Notes: generated from the sequence alone by a model not told the origin. DNA of 64,000 nt from Streptococcus rubneri (GCF_004785935.1 NZ_SRRP01000001.1:868001-932000); one strand, 5' to 3'. Positions 54,932 to 64,000 are shown, numbered from the stretch's first letter. Program-made: numbers and translations.

Positions 54932-57393
54932 TCTCTCCTCCTAAACTGATCTAGCGTCTCCATCACTTCGTCCCTGCTCACAATCGTTAAAGGAGCTATT
55001 TTTTTCAGACTCGTCTGAATTTGAGGGCCATATTGTCGGTTTAGCAATCGTTGGTCTAATAAGATCACTATTGACTCTTGTTCGGCAAACCGATTGGAGC
55101 GCCCCAGAGCTTGTTTCATTCGTAAAATTGCCAAAGGCAGACTGTAATCATAAAATGGATTTTTACCTTCTAAGCGTATTCTTTGGTTAATCTTTTGTAC
55201 TAGAAAATCACTGGGATTGTCGAAAGGGATCCGAGGAATGACTTGGATGAGCTGGCATTGCTGGGCAAAATCTACTCCTTCCCAAAAACTTCCTGATCCC
55301 AATATAACACTCGTTTCTCCTCTATCAAAACGGCGTTTGATATTGGTTGCATCTCCATTTTTATATTGAGCTAGATGAGGAACTAGCATCTGCTGAGAGG
55401 TCTCTAATAATAATTCCTTAGAAGTGAACAAGATAAACACAGGCAAATCAAAAGAGGCCAAGTCATCTATATATGAGGCTAATTCACTAGCTAATTCCTC
55501 TTGACTGAGATTCGTTAGATCAGGAAATTCCCTATCAATGAAAATCGTTTGACCTTGATGAAAATTGATTTCTGTCCCTAAAAATTGATAATTTGTCACG
55601 CCTAAAATGGCAGCTAGGTTGACCTTGCGACTAATTGCTAAGGTAGCTGAGACCATCAAGACCCGAGTACTCTCAGGTATAAAATCTTGGATGGAAACCA
55701 AGGTGTCCCTGCCAGAATGGAGTCGCAAAACTTGGTGACTCTCTTCTTGAATTCGATCCAGCCAGAAAACCTGATAGCGAGAATGAAAGAGCTCCTTTAA
55801 TGATGACAGTTTAGGAACATCTAATTCGAATAAATCCTGTCGAATCTTTTGCACTTGTTCTCCATCTAATTCTAACTTTCTTCCACCATCATCGAGCCTC
55901 TTGACCAAAGCATTTAGTTCAAACTGAAGACTTTCTAAAATACGACGCTTCAGTAATGATTTTTCTGTCTCAATCTCACGCTGGAGCTCAACCATACAAT
56001 CCGCCATGGATAGAGAAGCTCTCGAAAATTGTTCTAAAGAAAAATACAATTTTTGCGCTTCATCCACAACCAAGACTCGATTTTCAACGAGCGACGGATC
56101 ATCCTCTAACCGTGTTAATAGGTAGGCATGGTTGGTTAGCAAAACTCGACTCGATTTTGCATATTCTTGCCCTTTTCTCCAAAAGTCCTCCCTATAAAAT
56201 AAGGACTTTTTAGATAGGTTCCCATCATGACGAATGCGATGAACAAAATTAGCATATCGATGGAGTTGGCCCACTTCATTCAAGTCCCCTGTTTGCGTTT
56301 GGGTTAACCAAACCAAAAGCTGCATCTTGAAACGGTTGAGCAAACGATTTTCTTCTAGTTCATGTAAGGTCTGATAAAAGGCATCTAATTTTAGATAATT
56401 TTGAGGACTTTTCAGACTATGAAAAGAAATCTGAAAGGTTTCTTTAATGAGTTGGGCTTCTTTTTCCATAATTTGGTCTTGCAAGACCTTGGTAGGAACA
56501 CTCACCACAATTTTATCCTGAGTCTGTGCCAACAAGGGGAGCAAGTAACCAAATGTTTTCCCAATGCCTGTCGGAGCCTCGATAAAAGTCGTCACATCCA
56601 GAGGAGCTTCCAAACTCCGTTCAATAAACTGCGCAAATTCTAACTGATGGGGCCGAGGCTCCATCTCCATCAATTGCAAATTAATCGCGAATTGTTTAGA
56701 CAGACTCTTGCTTTTTCCTACTCCACTTGTTTGACGAAGAAATATTCCGTGACATGAGTTCACATCTGGATCTGAATAATTCGAAGTATCTTCAAAGGCA
56801 TCTTCGATGAGGATTCGGGATTCGTAGATTAAATTATCCGATAAGGCCAGAAGGGTTTCTACCAATTCAGTTGGTAAGGAAGCAATCTTCTCCCGTAGTG
56901 TAAGAAAGAGTTGAGCCGTTGCTTGGGCATCTGAGATGGCAGAATGGGCATGATCTAAAGGAATCGCCAATTCTTCACACAGACTACTTAAATTGTACCG
57001 TTCTAGTGTCGGGAAAAAGACCTGAGCTAACTCTACCGTATCAATCCTTGGCGTCGTCAACTCAAACCCTTCCCAGAACAAGGATTCAGCAAGAAGGTTG
57101 GCATCAAATTTAACATTATGGGCCACAAAAACAGCATCTTCCACTAGTTCATAGACCTCTCTAGCAACTTGTGAAAAATCAGGAGCCTTTCTTAATTGGC
57201 GGTCTGTAATCCCAGTCAGCTGGCAAATGTGATGGTCTAACTCCTCATGAGGATTCACATCCGTCTCATAAGTCTCTACAATCTGTCCATCCTCGATAAT
57301 GACTATCCCAATTTGAATAATTTTTGCATTGCTGCTTGCACTGGTTGCTTCCAGGTCAACGACAGCATATTTTCTTTTAACATTCGTCGTCAT
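54928..57393 (-). CDS. dinG: DinG-family DNA helicase with DnaQ-like exonuclease domain
   Basis: The 821-residue protein begins with a DEDDh 3'-5' exonuclease (YAVVDLEATS, FVAHNVKFDANLL, HSAISDAQATAQL; about 8-165) and continues as an XPD/DinG-type helicase (EAPTGIGKTFGYLLPLL Walker A, VVDEAQ box II, SFWEGVDF, QALGRSNR). This fusion is typical of Firmicutes. Gram-positive DinG of this type acts mainly as a nuclease. The ATG is only 10 bp from an extended -10, with no ribosome binding site. Confidence 0.93.
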   Translation of the reverse strand: MTTNVKRKYAVVDLEATSASSNAKIIQIGIVIIEDGQIVETYETDVNPHEELDHHICQLTGITDRQLRKAPDFSQVAREVYELVEDAVFVAHNVKFDANLLAESLFWEGFELTTPRIDTVELAQVFFPTLERYNLSSLCEELAIPLDHAHSAISDAQATAQLFLTLREKIASLPTELVETLLALSDNLIYESRILIEDAFEDTSNYSDPDVNSCHGIFLRQTSGVGKSKSLSKQFAINLQLMEMEPRPHQLEFAQFIERSLEAPLDVTTFIEAPTGIGKTFGYLLPLLAQTQDKIVVSVPTKVLQDQIMEKEAQLIKETFQISFHSLKSPQNYLKLDAFYQTLHELEENRLLNRFKMQLLVWLTQTQTGDLNEVGQLHRYANFVHRIRHDGNLSKKSLFYREDFWRKGQEYAKSSRVLLTNHAYLLTRLEDDPSLVENRVLVVDEAQKLYFSLEQFSRASLSMADCMVELQREIETEKSLLKRRILESLQFELNALVKRLDDGGRKLELDGEQVQKIRQDLFELDVPKLSSLKELFHSRYQVFWLDRIQEESHQVLRLHSGRDTLVSIQDFIPESTRVLMVSATLAISRKVNLAAILGVTNYQFLGTEINFHQGQTIFIDREFPDLTNLSQEELASELASYIDDLASFDLPVFILFTSKELLLETSQQMLVPHLAQYKNGDATNIKRRFDRGETSVILGSGSFWEGVDFAQQCQLIQVIPRIPFDNPSDFLVQKINQRIRLEGKNPFYDYSLPLAILRMKQALGRSNRFAEQESIVILLDQRLLNRQYGPQIQTSLKKIAPLTIVSRDEVMETLDQFRRRE

Positions 57394-57403
57394 AGCACTT
57401 AAA

Positions 57404-57412
57404 ATTATATCA
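57404..57412 (-). promoter_or_regulatory. Extended -10 promoter of dinG
   Basis: On the minus strand TGATATAAT is followed by 10 bp and the ATG. The 5' leader would be about 3 nt. Confidence 0.6.
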
Positions 57413-57562
57413 CTTTCTGACTTGCTTTGCTCGCATTTTTATAAGGGAGAATCGATTCCTACGTCTTATTTTCCCATAAATGATGCAAAGCGAAAGAGAA
57501 GCAAGAGCTCAAGTCAGCTATTTTATTCTATTTTTGATAGACTTATAATGAAAGGAGCTCTT

Positions 57563-58204
57563 ATGAAAATCCAACGTATTGTGAATCCTATTGCTTATGA
57601 AAATACTTATCTTATTGAAAATGACCAGCATCTTCTCGTCATTGATCCAGGTAGTGCCTGGTCTCAAATTCAAAACAGAATTGATCAGATTGCTAAGCCC
57701 GTATCGGCCATTCTCTTAACTCACACCCATTATGATCATATCCTGAGTTTAGAAAGAGTTCGAGAAACTTACGGTCATCCTCCTGTTTATGTAGATGCCC
57801 ATGAAGCAGATTGGCTTCAAAGTCCCGTAGACAACCTGTCCGGTTTGGATCGTCATTCTGATTTATTGAATGTTATTTGTCAACCAGCTGAACAACACTT
57901 TGATTATCAGCAAGAATATAATCTAGATAATTTCCACTTCTATGTCCTTCATACTCCGGGTCATTCGATTGGGGGCGTCTCTATCGTTTTTCCAGATGAT
58001 CATTTCGTTTTAACTGGTGATGCCCTCTTTCGTGAGACTATTGGTCGGACAGACCTTCCAACAGGAAGCGCTCCTCAACTTTTAGAAAGTATCGAGACCC
58101 AGCTGTTCCCTCTTCCATCTTCCTATGTTGTCTATCCAGGACACGGTGGAGAAACAACGATCGGGCACGAAAAAATGTTTAATCCCTTTTTCCAAAAGCA
58201 TTAA
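57563..58204 (+). CDS. MBL-fold metallo-hydrolase (glyoxalase II-like)
   Basis: The start at 57563 has AAAGGAG at the right distance and gives 213 residues, matching the family; the open frame upstream overlaps dinG on the other strand and is ignored. The metal motif THTHYDH (about residues 53-59), HTPGHSIGG, LTGDALF and YPGHGGETT are intact. Such small glyoxalase II-like hydrolases cleave thioesters. It is convergent with ftsX. Confidence 0.93.
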   Translation: MKIQRIVNPIAYENTYLIENDQHLLVIDPGSAWSQIQNRIDQIAKPVSAILLTHTHYDHILSLERVRETYGHPPVYVDAHEADWLQSPVDNLSGLDRHSDLLNVICQPAEQHFDYQQEYNLDNFHFYVLHTPGHSIGGVSIVFPDDHFVLTGDALFRETIGRTDLPTGSAPQLLESIETQLFPLPSSYVVYPGHGGETTIGHEKMFNPFFQKH

Positions 58205-58236
58205 AAAAGGAGTTCCAGCGAACTTCCTTTTTTTAT
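58203..58236. terminator. Bidirectional terminator between the MBL gene and ftsX
   Basis: AAGGAGTTC pairs with GAACTTCCTT, with A and T runs on both sides. Confidence 0.7.
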
Positions 58237-58240
58237 ACTC

Positions 58241-59167
58241 TTAAATCTTCAAGAAGCGTCTCATGGAAATGGAAGAGCCAATAGACCCGATCAATATTCC
58301 AAGCGCAAAGAGTCCACCAATCATCACTGGAACAAGAAGGTTTGGACTGTATAAGAACAATTTCTGATCTTGTAGGGTATTGTACATGGATTTGTAGACA
58401 ATATTATAGACATAATAAAGCAAGAGAGCTGGTGGAATTGCACCAATCAAACCAATCCAGGCACCTTCCAAAAGGAATGGTGCACGAATATAGCCACTCT
58501 TCGCACCTACCAGACGCATAATCTTAATTTCTCTACTTCGTGAAATAATGGTAATCCGAATTGTATTAGAAATCAAGAAGACTGCAATAAACACAAGCAA
58601 GGCAGCTCCGATTAAGCCCCAGATCCGAATGAAATTCCCAAGAGCAAAGAGACGTTGAGTATCAACTCCCCCATCTTTGACTTCAGACACCCCTTCAATT
58701 TTCTTAGCGGCTTTAGAAACCTCTTTCACATATTTAGGAGCCGTTGTCTCTACAAAATAAGCATCATAGAGAGGATTAGCATCCCCGTCAAAAATTTTCC
58801 AGTTATTACCGGCAGTCTTGATCAAGTTTTCATACTGTTCTTCCTTGCTGGAGAACTCAACTTTATCAACATTCTTCATGGCTGTCAACGCATTGTAGAC
58901 TTTCTTGTAGTCCTCATTATCAACCATCTGGCCTTCTTTTTCGATCTGCTGGCTTTGATCTTGGATATCCTTGCGCATATAGACAACAATCCGTACACTG
59001 TTTTGAATATCATCTGATAGCTTGATCGTATTCGCAATAACTGAGGCAAAAATCGCTACAAGTCCAAGTGTAATCATCACCGAACTAACCGCAGCAATGG
59101 TCATCCAGCCATTCCGTTTTAAACTTTTAAATGATTCAATGAGATGGCGGAAAAATCTTCTAATCAT
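58241..59167 (-). CDS. ftsX: Cell division protein FtsX
   Basis: The start at 59167 (MIRRFFRHLIESFKSLKRNG) gives 308 residues, the streptococcal size. One transmembrane helix is followed by an extracellular domain (about 45-170) that binds PcsB, then three helices including LVGAKSGYIRAPFLLEGAWIG. With FtsE it activates the PcsB hydrolase at the septum. It overlaps ftsE by 8 bp. Confidence 0.96.
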   Translation of the reverse strand: MIRRFFRHLIESFKSLKRNGWMTIAAVSSVMITLGLVAIFASVIANTIKLSDDIQNSVRIVVYMRKDIQDQSQQIEKEGQMVDNEDYKKVYNALTAMKNVDKVEFSSKEEQYENLIKTAGNNWKIFDGDANPLYDAYFVETTAPKYVKEVSKAAKKIEGVSEVKDGGVDTQRLFALGNFIRIWGLIGAALLVFIAVFLISNTIRITIISRSREIKIMRLVGAKSGYIRAPFLLEGAWIGLIGAIPPALLLYYVYNIVYKSMYNTLQDQKLFLYSPNLLVPVMIGGLFALGILIGSIGSSISMRRFLKI

Positions 59168-59852
59168 CGTATCCGTACTCTCCTTCCGCTTCATCCCGTA
59201 CAACACGGCCATTTTCAATGGCGATAACACGGTGACGAAGTGTATTTACAATTTGGCTATTATGGGTCGCCATCAAAACAGTGGTACCTTGCAAATTAAT
59301 TCGCTCTAAGAGGTTCATAATTTCCCAAGAGTTATCTGGGTCCAAGTTCCCTGTTGGTTCGTCCGCAATCAATACTTTAGGATTGTTGACGATGGCACGC
59401 GCGATAGCGATCCGTTGTTGCTCACCACCTGAAAGCTCATTTGGGAATGAACGAACCTTGTGTTTCAAACCAACAAGGTCTAAAACTTCCATTACGCGTT
59501 TTTTAATGTTACGACGACGCTCTCCGATTACTTCCATTGCGTAGGCAATATTTTCATAAACGGTCTTTTTAGGAAGCAATTTGTAGTCTTGGAAGACTAC
59601 CCCAACGTTCCGACGCAACATCGGAATATCGCGTTTTTTGATTTTATCTAAATCAAAACCAGCAACTTTCAAGCTACCTTTATCATGCTTCACCTCACGG
59701 TAAAGCAAGCGAATAAAGGTTGATTTACCTGCACCAGAAGGTCCTACAATATAGGCAAATTCTCCTGGTTCAATATGAACGGTCACTCCTCGAAGAGCTG
59801 TCGTTCCGTTGTCATACTTTTTGACAACATCTTTCATTTCAATCATTGACAT
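59160..59852 (-). CDS. ftsE: Cell division ATP-binding protein FtsE
   Basis: The start at 59852 (MSMIEMKDVVKKYDNGTTAL) gives 230 residues, matching known streptococcal FtsE. Walker A GPSGAGKSTF, Q-loop FQDYKLL, signature LSGGEQQRI and Walker B VLIADEPTGNLD are present. It powers FtsX signalling to the peptidoglycan hydrolase PcsB. It lies between prfB and ftsX, the conserved order in streptococci. Confidence 0.97.
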   Translation of the reverse strand: MSMIEMKDVVKKYDNGTTALRGVTVHIEPGEFAYIVGPSGAGKSTFIRLLYREVKHDKGSLKVAGFDLDKIKKRDIPMLRRNVGVVFQDYKLLPKKTVYENIAYAMEVIGERRRNIKKRVMEVLDLVGLKHKVRSFPNELSGGEQQRIAIARAIVNNPKVLIADEPTGNLDPDNSWEIMNLLERINLQGTTVLMATHNSQIVNTLRHRVIAIENGRVVRDEAEGEYGYDD

Positions 59853-59894
59853 GTATTGAAAATTCCTTTCCACATTTTATATAGAAGGAGGACT

Positions 59895-60990
59895 TTAATT
59901 GAGACGCCATTTTAAATAGGCATCAATAAAGCCATCAATATCTCCGTCCATTACTTTATCAACTTGGGCTACTTCATAGCTTGTACGGTGATCCTTCACC
60001 ATGGTATATGGTGTAAAGACGTAGGAGCGAATCTGACTTCCCCAGGTGATTTCTTTTTTATCACCTTTTAAGGAATCCACTTCAGCTGCCTTCTTTTCTT
60101 GCTCCAATTGATAAAGTTTCGCCTGCAACATTTTCATTGCACGGTCACGGTTTCCGTACTGAGTCCGGTCAACCGTCGAAGCAACTACAATCCCTGTTGG
60201 GATGTGAGTCAAACGAACACCTGTAGAAACCTTGTTGACATTTTGTCCACCAGCTCCACCCGAACGGAAGGTATCCATCTTGATATCATCATCTCGGACT
60301 TCCACTTCAATGGTATCATCCAATTCTGGCATGACTTCAACTGATGTGAAGGATGTATGGCGACGTTTAGCTGAGTCGAATGGCGAGATCCGTACCAAAC
60401 GGTGAACGCCCATTTCAGATTTCAACAAGCCATAGGCATGTGGTCCTTCGAAAGACAAGGTAACGGATTTAATCCCAGCCTCGTCTCCTGCCTGGTAGTC
60501 CAAGACTTCCACCTTGAAGCCATGAGCATTTCCGAAGCGGGTATACATCCGAAGAAGCATATCTCCCCAGTCCTGAGCCTCAGTACCACCAGATCCCGGA
60601 TGGATTTCCAAGATTGCATTATTATTATCATAGGGTTCTGATAAGAGAAGCGTCATCTCATAACTGGTCATCATCTTATCCAACTCTGTCAACTTCTCTT
60701 CTAGCTCTTCGTGAACGGATTCATCTTCTGAGAGAAACTCAAGAAGGATTTCGGATTCATCAAACAAGTCTGTCATTTGATGGAAATTCTCATAGGTTTG
60801 TTTCAACTCATTTAATTCCTGGGACGTTTTTTGCGCCGCAATATTATCATCCCAAAAATCAGGTTCTGTCATTTTGTTTTCCAAAATGGCAATTTCTTCT
60901 TCCAGACCCTCTAAGTCAAAGAGACCCCCTGAAAGAAGCTAATTTTTCACGATTCGCGTCAATTTTCTGACGGATTTCTGAAATATCCAT
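59895..60990 (-). CDS. prfB: Peptide chain release factor 2, with programmed +1 frameshift
   Basis: The first 24 codons start at ATG 60990 ([20 protein letters not shown], then RGSL) and end at an in-frame TGA (60916-60918) in the context CTT-TGA-C. A Shine-Dalgarno-like AGGGGG sits just before it. After the +1 shift reading continues as [16 protein letters not shown] to 59895, for 364 residues. The [10 protein letters not shown] motif carries the methylated catalytic Gln, and the SPF tripeptide reads UGA. The slip makes RF2 synthesis respond to its own level. Confidence 0.97.
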
Positions 60991-61112
60991 AAGTACCTCT
61001 TTCTAAGTATCAGTCTATTATACCACAAACCCCGTCATTTGCACATAGTAAGAGATAGTAAGAATGGCTTACCCTACAAAAATCGCATAAAACCAGGTCG
61101 TTGTCACCTCCC

Positions 61113-61150
61113 TTGTTACATAATTGTTAGATTTGTTACATGTTGGTTAC
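61113..61150 (+). promoter_or_regulatory. TTGTTACA-type direct repeats with ~10-bp period
   Basis: TTGTTACA at 61113, TTGTTAGA at 61124, TTGTTACA at 61133 and TTGGTTAC at 61143 recur about once per helical turn directly upstream of a -10 box. TGTTAC-N5-TGTTAG (61114-61130) is one mismatch from the WalR/VicR consensus TGTWAH-N5-TGTWAH. Confidence 0.4.
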
Positions 61151-61172
61151 CTTTCTCTTTCTCATCAACTTA

Positions 61173-61181
61173 TGATACACT
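61173..61181 (+). promoter_or_regulatory. Extended -10 promoter of the phosphoesterase gene
   Basis: TGATACACT ends 6 bp before the ATG at 61188. Confidence 0.6.
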
Positions 61182-61187
61182 AGTGAT

Positions 61188-62045
61188 ATGACACGTATTG
61201 GTTTTATGAGTGACCTGCACCTGGATTCCAATCAGTTTGGCGAGGCCGAACGCATGCAACTCCTGCAGGTCCTACAAGAAGAACAGATTGATCACCTTCA
61301 TCTAGCTGGTGACATTTCCAATGACTTTAAACAGATAAGCCTTCCCTTCATTCAGGACCTCCAAAGACAGCTTCCTGTCTCCTTTAACCTGGGCAATCAC
61401 GATATGCTATTTCTTTCAGAAGAAGAAATCAAACAGTACGATTTTCAGGTCCAGACCTTTGGGGATAACCATTTAGTATCTCTTGCTGGATGGTACGATT
61501 ATAGCTTTGTTCCTGAAAAGAGCAAGGAGGCCCACCTACGTACCAAGAATACTTTCTGGTTTGATCGAAGATTGGAACGTCCTTTAGATGATCCAACCAT
61601 CACGCAAGAAGTTCTCTTCCGATTAGATCAGCTCCTCGCTTCTTTAGATGGTAGAATCATCGTCGCTCTTCACTTTGTCCCCCACAAGGACTTCCTCGTT
61701 AGCCACCCCTACTTTCAGAGATTTAACGCCTTCTTAGGTAGTCAGGCTTTTCATAATCTCTTTGTGAAGCATGAGGTAGCAGATGTCGTTTTCGGACACT
61801 TACATCATCGCCATCCTTCTAGAATCATCGATGGCATCCACTATCACATACGGCCTCTTGGCTATATTCGAGAATGGCAACTGACGGAAGACTTTTTCAA
61901 GGACTTTCCTCAATACAAGATTCCTCACATGTATCGTCTTCATAAACGCTACAATGCAGTGAAAGACTTAGCTGAATTTCATCAATACAAAAGACAACAT
62001 TTAGCAAGTGAATTTCGTCAGGCTTTAACCATCCTTGATTGCTAA
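61188..62045 (+). CDS. Metallophosphoesterase
   Basis: The 285 residues carry the calcineurin-like motif set FMSDLHLDS, LAGDISN, NLGNHD, VALHFVPH and VFGHLHH, with Asp, His and Asn ligands for two metals. It belongs to the YfcE/Lmo0823-like streptococcal group; phosphodiester or protein phosphatase activity is possible but not shown. There is no ribosome binding site, and the ATG lies 6 bp after an extended -10, so the mRNA is probably leaderless. Confidence 0.9.
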   Translation: MTRIGFMSDLHLDSNQFGEAERMQLLQVLQEEQIDHLHLAGDISNDFKQISLPFIQDLQRQLPVSFNLGNHDMLFLSEEEIKQYDFQVQTFGDNHLVSLAGWYDYSFVPEKSKEAHLRTKNTFWFDRRLERPLDDPTITQEVLFRLDQLLASLDGRIIVALHFVPHKDFLVSHPYFQRFNAFLGSQAFHNLFVKHEVADVVFGHLHHRHPSRIIDGIHYHIRPLGYIREWQLTEDFFKDFPQYKIPHMYRLHKRYNAVKDLAEFHQYKRQHLASEFRQALTILDC

Positions 62046-62052
62046 AAAGAAA

Positions 62053-62084
62053 AAGATTTCGACCCCATAGGGAATCGAAATCTT
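62053..62084. terminator. Bidirectional terminator
   Basis: AAGATTTCGA (62053-62062) pairs with TCGAAATCTT (62075-62084), with A and T runs on both sides. Confidence 0.85.
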
Positions 62085-62100
62085 TTTTCGTTAAAATTGC

Positions 62101-62769
62101 TTATGCTTCTGTTTCAAGGAGATTCTTTGCAACAAGGGCTGCAAAGACACCACCAACGATTGGAGCAAGGATAAAGATCCAAATTTGTTGAAGGGCTGCA
62201 CCACCTACAAAGAGAGCAGGAGCCAAGCTACGAGCTGGGTTAACAGAAAGACCTGTAATGTTCAAACCAACAAGAATGATCAAGGTCAAGCTCAAACCGA
62301 TCACAAGACCAGCGATCTTCCCGTTTCCTTTTGAAGCTGATGTCACTGTCATGATAACCAAGATAAAGATAAAGGAAGCAATCACTTCAAACAAGAAACC
62401 GCCAAATGGAGTCACTCCTTTAGCCAAGGCATTTTCACCAAGACTAGCGGTTGACATACCGGAATTGGACAAAAGGAAGAAGACAGAAGCAGTTGCAAGG
62501 AAAGCTCCTACTACTTGCGCTACAATGTAGTTGACCAAGTCTTTTGAAGACAAGCGTTTGTTGACAAACATAGCAATGGAAACAGCAGGATTCAAGTGAG
62601 CACCAGAAACAGTCCCGATAGAGTATGCAGCTGCAACAATTGACAAACCGAATGCCAAGGCAATTCCTAAATGCCCAAGTCCTTCAGTTCCATTTCCAAA
62701 AACAACAGCGCCAGTCCCGATAAAGACAAGCATAAATGTGCCGATTACTTCAGCAAAAAACTTTTTCAT
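62101..62769 (-). CDS. Aquaporin (AqpZ-like MIP family)
   Basis: The start at 62769 (MKKFFAEVIGTFMLVFIG, after AAAGGAAA) gives 222 residues with six transmembrane helices. The two NPA boxes are in HLNPAVSIAMF and SVNPARSLAPALF. Ser after NPAR, in place of the Asp of GlpF, favours an aquaporin rather than a glycerol facilitator. Streptococcal relatives can pass water and peroxide. It is transcribed alone. Confidence 0.9.
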   Translation of the reverse strand: MKKFFAEVIGTFMLVFIGTGAVVFGNGTEGLGHLGIALAFGLSIVAAAYSIGTVSGAHLNPAVSIAMFVNKRLSSKDLVNYIVAQVVGAFLATASVFFLLSNSGMSTASLGENALAKGVTPFGGFLFEVIASFIFILVIMTVTSASKGNGKIAGLVIGLSLTLIILVGLNITGLSVNPARSLAPALFVGGAALQQIWIFILAPIVGGVFAALVAKNLLETEA

Positions 62770-62860
62770 AATCAAGTTTCCTTTCTTAAAACTGTTGTCT
62801 AGTTTATCAAAAATCAACTCTTGCCTCAAGAAATATGCCTAGTCATTTTCTGTCAGATAA

Positions 62861-62884
62861 AAAAGCCATCCGAAGATGACTTTT
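62861..62884 (-). terminator. Terminator of the P-type ATPase gene
   Basis: AAAAGCCATC (62861-62870) pairs with GATGACTTTT (62875-62884), and T residues follow on the minus strand. Confidence 0.75.
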
Positions 62885-62889
62885 TATGC

Positions 62890-64000
62890 TTAAATCGCGT
62901 TTTTATCTTTACCAAGCGCACGTTGAACAGCTTTGACAATCTCAACAAGGACCACAATCATAATTGCACCTACAGCAACCACCAACCATTGCGTCAAACT
63001 CAAATTTGAAACATGGAATAGCTTGTTAAATCCAGGTACCATAATGGTCGCCATTAAAAGAATAAAGGCAACTGGAATAGACCAGTTAAAGGTCTTGTTC
63101 TTGAAAAGTCCCACTTTAAAGATCGATTGGTAAACTGATTTCACGTTAAAAGCATGGAGTAATTGGATCAAACCGAGAGTCGCAAAGGCCATAGTCAGAG
63201 CATCTGCATGAATTTCAGCATGACCTCGGTGCTCTGGGAAGAGAATCGCCCATCCGTAAACGCCAAGTACCAAGATAGTTTGGAAGATTCCTTGATAAAG
63301 GATAGCTCCAAAGACCCCACCGTCAAAGAAGTTGGACTTGCGTCCACGAGGTTTGTGGGTCATGACACCTGGTTCAGCTGGTTCAACGCCAAGAGCGATA
63401 GCTGGGAGAGTGTCCGTTACCAAGTTAATCCATAATAGATGCACTGGTTGAAGAACGTCCCAACCAAAGAGGGTTGCAAAGAAGATGGTAAAGACCTCAG
63501 CCATATTGGCAGACAAGAGGTATTGGATGGATTTTTGGATATTGGAGAAGACCTTACGTCCTTCTTCTACCGCTACGATAATAGTGGCGAAGTTATCATC
63601 GGCAAGGACCATGTCAGAGGCACCCTTAGAAACCTCCGTACCAGTAATCCCCATACCGATACCGATATCAGCTGTCTTAAGTGATGGCGCATCATTAACC
63701 CCGTCACCAGTCATGGCAACGACCTTTCCTTCTTTTTGCCAGGCTTTCACGATCCGAACCTTGTGTTCTGGTGATACACGAGCGTAAACAGAGTACTGCT
63801 TGAAGACTTTTTGGAATTCTTCATCAGAAAGTTCGTTCAACTCAGCTCCAGTGAAGACATGGTCTTCGGTATCATTTGGATCAATGATTCCAAGACGTTT
63901 AGCAATAGCTTCTGCTGTATCTTGGTGGTCACCCGTGATCATGATTGGACGGATACCTGCTTCTTTAGCGATACGAACAGCTTCAGCTGCTTCTGGACGC
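62890..64000 (-). CDS. Calcium-transporting P-type ATPase, C-terminal part (cut by window end)
   Basis: The frame stays open to the window edge, so the N-terminal half including the phosphorylated Asp is outside. The visible 370 residues have MITGDHQDTAEAIAK, MTGDGVNDAPSLKTADIGI (hinge and Mg site), SIQYLLSANMAEVF and NLVTDTLPAIALGVEP (transmembrane ion site), then the long cation ATPase C-terminal domain. This is the PMR1/SERCA-like PacL/LMCA group that exports calcium. It ends with a terminator at 62861-62884. Confidence 0.92.
   Translation of the reverse strand, partial: RPEAAEAVRIAKEAGIRPIMITGDHQDTAEAIAKRLGIIDPNDTEDHVFTGAELNELSDEEFQKVFKQYSVYARVSPEHKVRIVKAWQKEGKVVAMTGDGVNDAPSLKTADIGIGMGITGTEVSKGASDMVLADDNFATIIVAVEEGRKVFSNIQKSIQYLLSANMAEVFTIFFATLFGWDVLQPVHLLWINLVTDTLPAIALGVEPAEPGVMTHKPRGRKSNFFDGGVFGAILYQGIFQTILVLGVYGWAILFPEHRGHAEIHADALTMAFATLGLIQLLHAFNVKSVYQSIFKVGLFKNKTFNWSIPVAFILLMATIMVPGFNKLFHVSNLSLTQWLVVAVGAIMIVVLVEIVKAVQRALGKDKNAI

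Noticed and set aside
57544-57549. TATAAT just before the MBL gene as a -10 box
   Set aside because: A transcript from it would begin inside the Shine-Dalgarno sequence and remove it; the -35 side is also poor.
57329-57562. N-terminal extension of the MBL hydrolase
   Set aside because: It overlaps the dinG coding sequence and the promoter region; the family start and RBS are at 57563.

Overview
The window is chromosomal DNA of a Streptococcus from the mitis/sanguinis/parasanguinis side of the genus. The gene order supports this: dinG-yeiH-rodA-DJ-1 followed by HAD-gyrB-ezrA, prfB-ftsE-ftsX, pheS-GNAT-pheT behind a T-box, eno, and a PavA/RqcH gene all follow streptococcal layouts. No rRNA, tRNA, insertion sequence or CRISPR array was seen.

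Left part (1-26600) is accessory-rich. It starts with the end of a VIT/CCC1-type transporter and a hairpin-rich intergenic stretch. An FMN reductase and a VOC dioxygenase-like gene follow; they share a TTGTAA-N9-TTACAA operator. A defence island comes next: a HigB/HigA toxin-antitoxin pair (the antitoxin carries an ImmA/IrrE protease domain) and a type I restriction locus ordered hsdR - AbiH-like gene - hsdS - DUF6119/TIGR04141 gene - hsdM. The AbiH-like protein has an LRR-like middle, and its last ~75 residues resemble the last 77 residues of the neighbouring HsdR. I infer that it may dock on the methylase as HsdR does; this is the best candidate for an undescribed system here. Upstream of hsdR is a cluster of six tiny genes containing a duplicated gene pair (one copy frameshifted), enclosed by a perfect 28-bp direct repeat. 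Next are a DNA-damage pair (Pyr_excise + DUF1722), an Rpn-type nuclease, a heterodimeric ABC exporter, a membrane glycerophosphodiesterase and a TetR-controlled FtsX-type ABC transporter. Three copies of a ~180-bp structured intergenic repeat (370, 16904, 23898) lie in this part.

Middle part (26600-46400) holds an aldo/keto reductase, a NatAB-like ABC system with an XRE regulator and a DUF3169 membrane protein, the phenylalanyl-tRNA synthetase operon with a UUC T-box, a TrpX-like tryptophan-binding protein with a UGG T-box but without its permease and ATPase genes, a ParB-fold protein, RqcH/PavA, acetolactate decarboxylase, a TPR protein, an AI-2E family transporter, a lactonase, enolase and DUF1694.

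Right part (46400-64000) is housekeeping: glycerate kinase, EzrA, GyrB, HAD, DJ-1, RodA, YeiH, DinG, an MBL hydrolase, FtsX, FtsE, RF2 (with the programmed frameshift), a phosphoesterase, an aquaporin and the C-terminal part of a P-type Ca2+ ATPase cut by the window end. Four genes (DUF1694, HAD, dinG, phosphoesterase) have an extended -10 only 6-10 bases before the ATG and no ribosome binding site, so they are probably leaderless.
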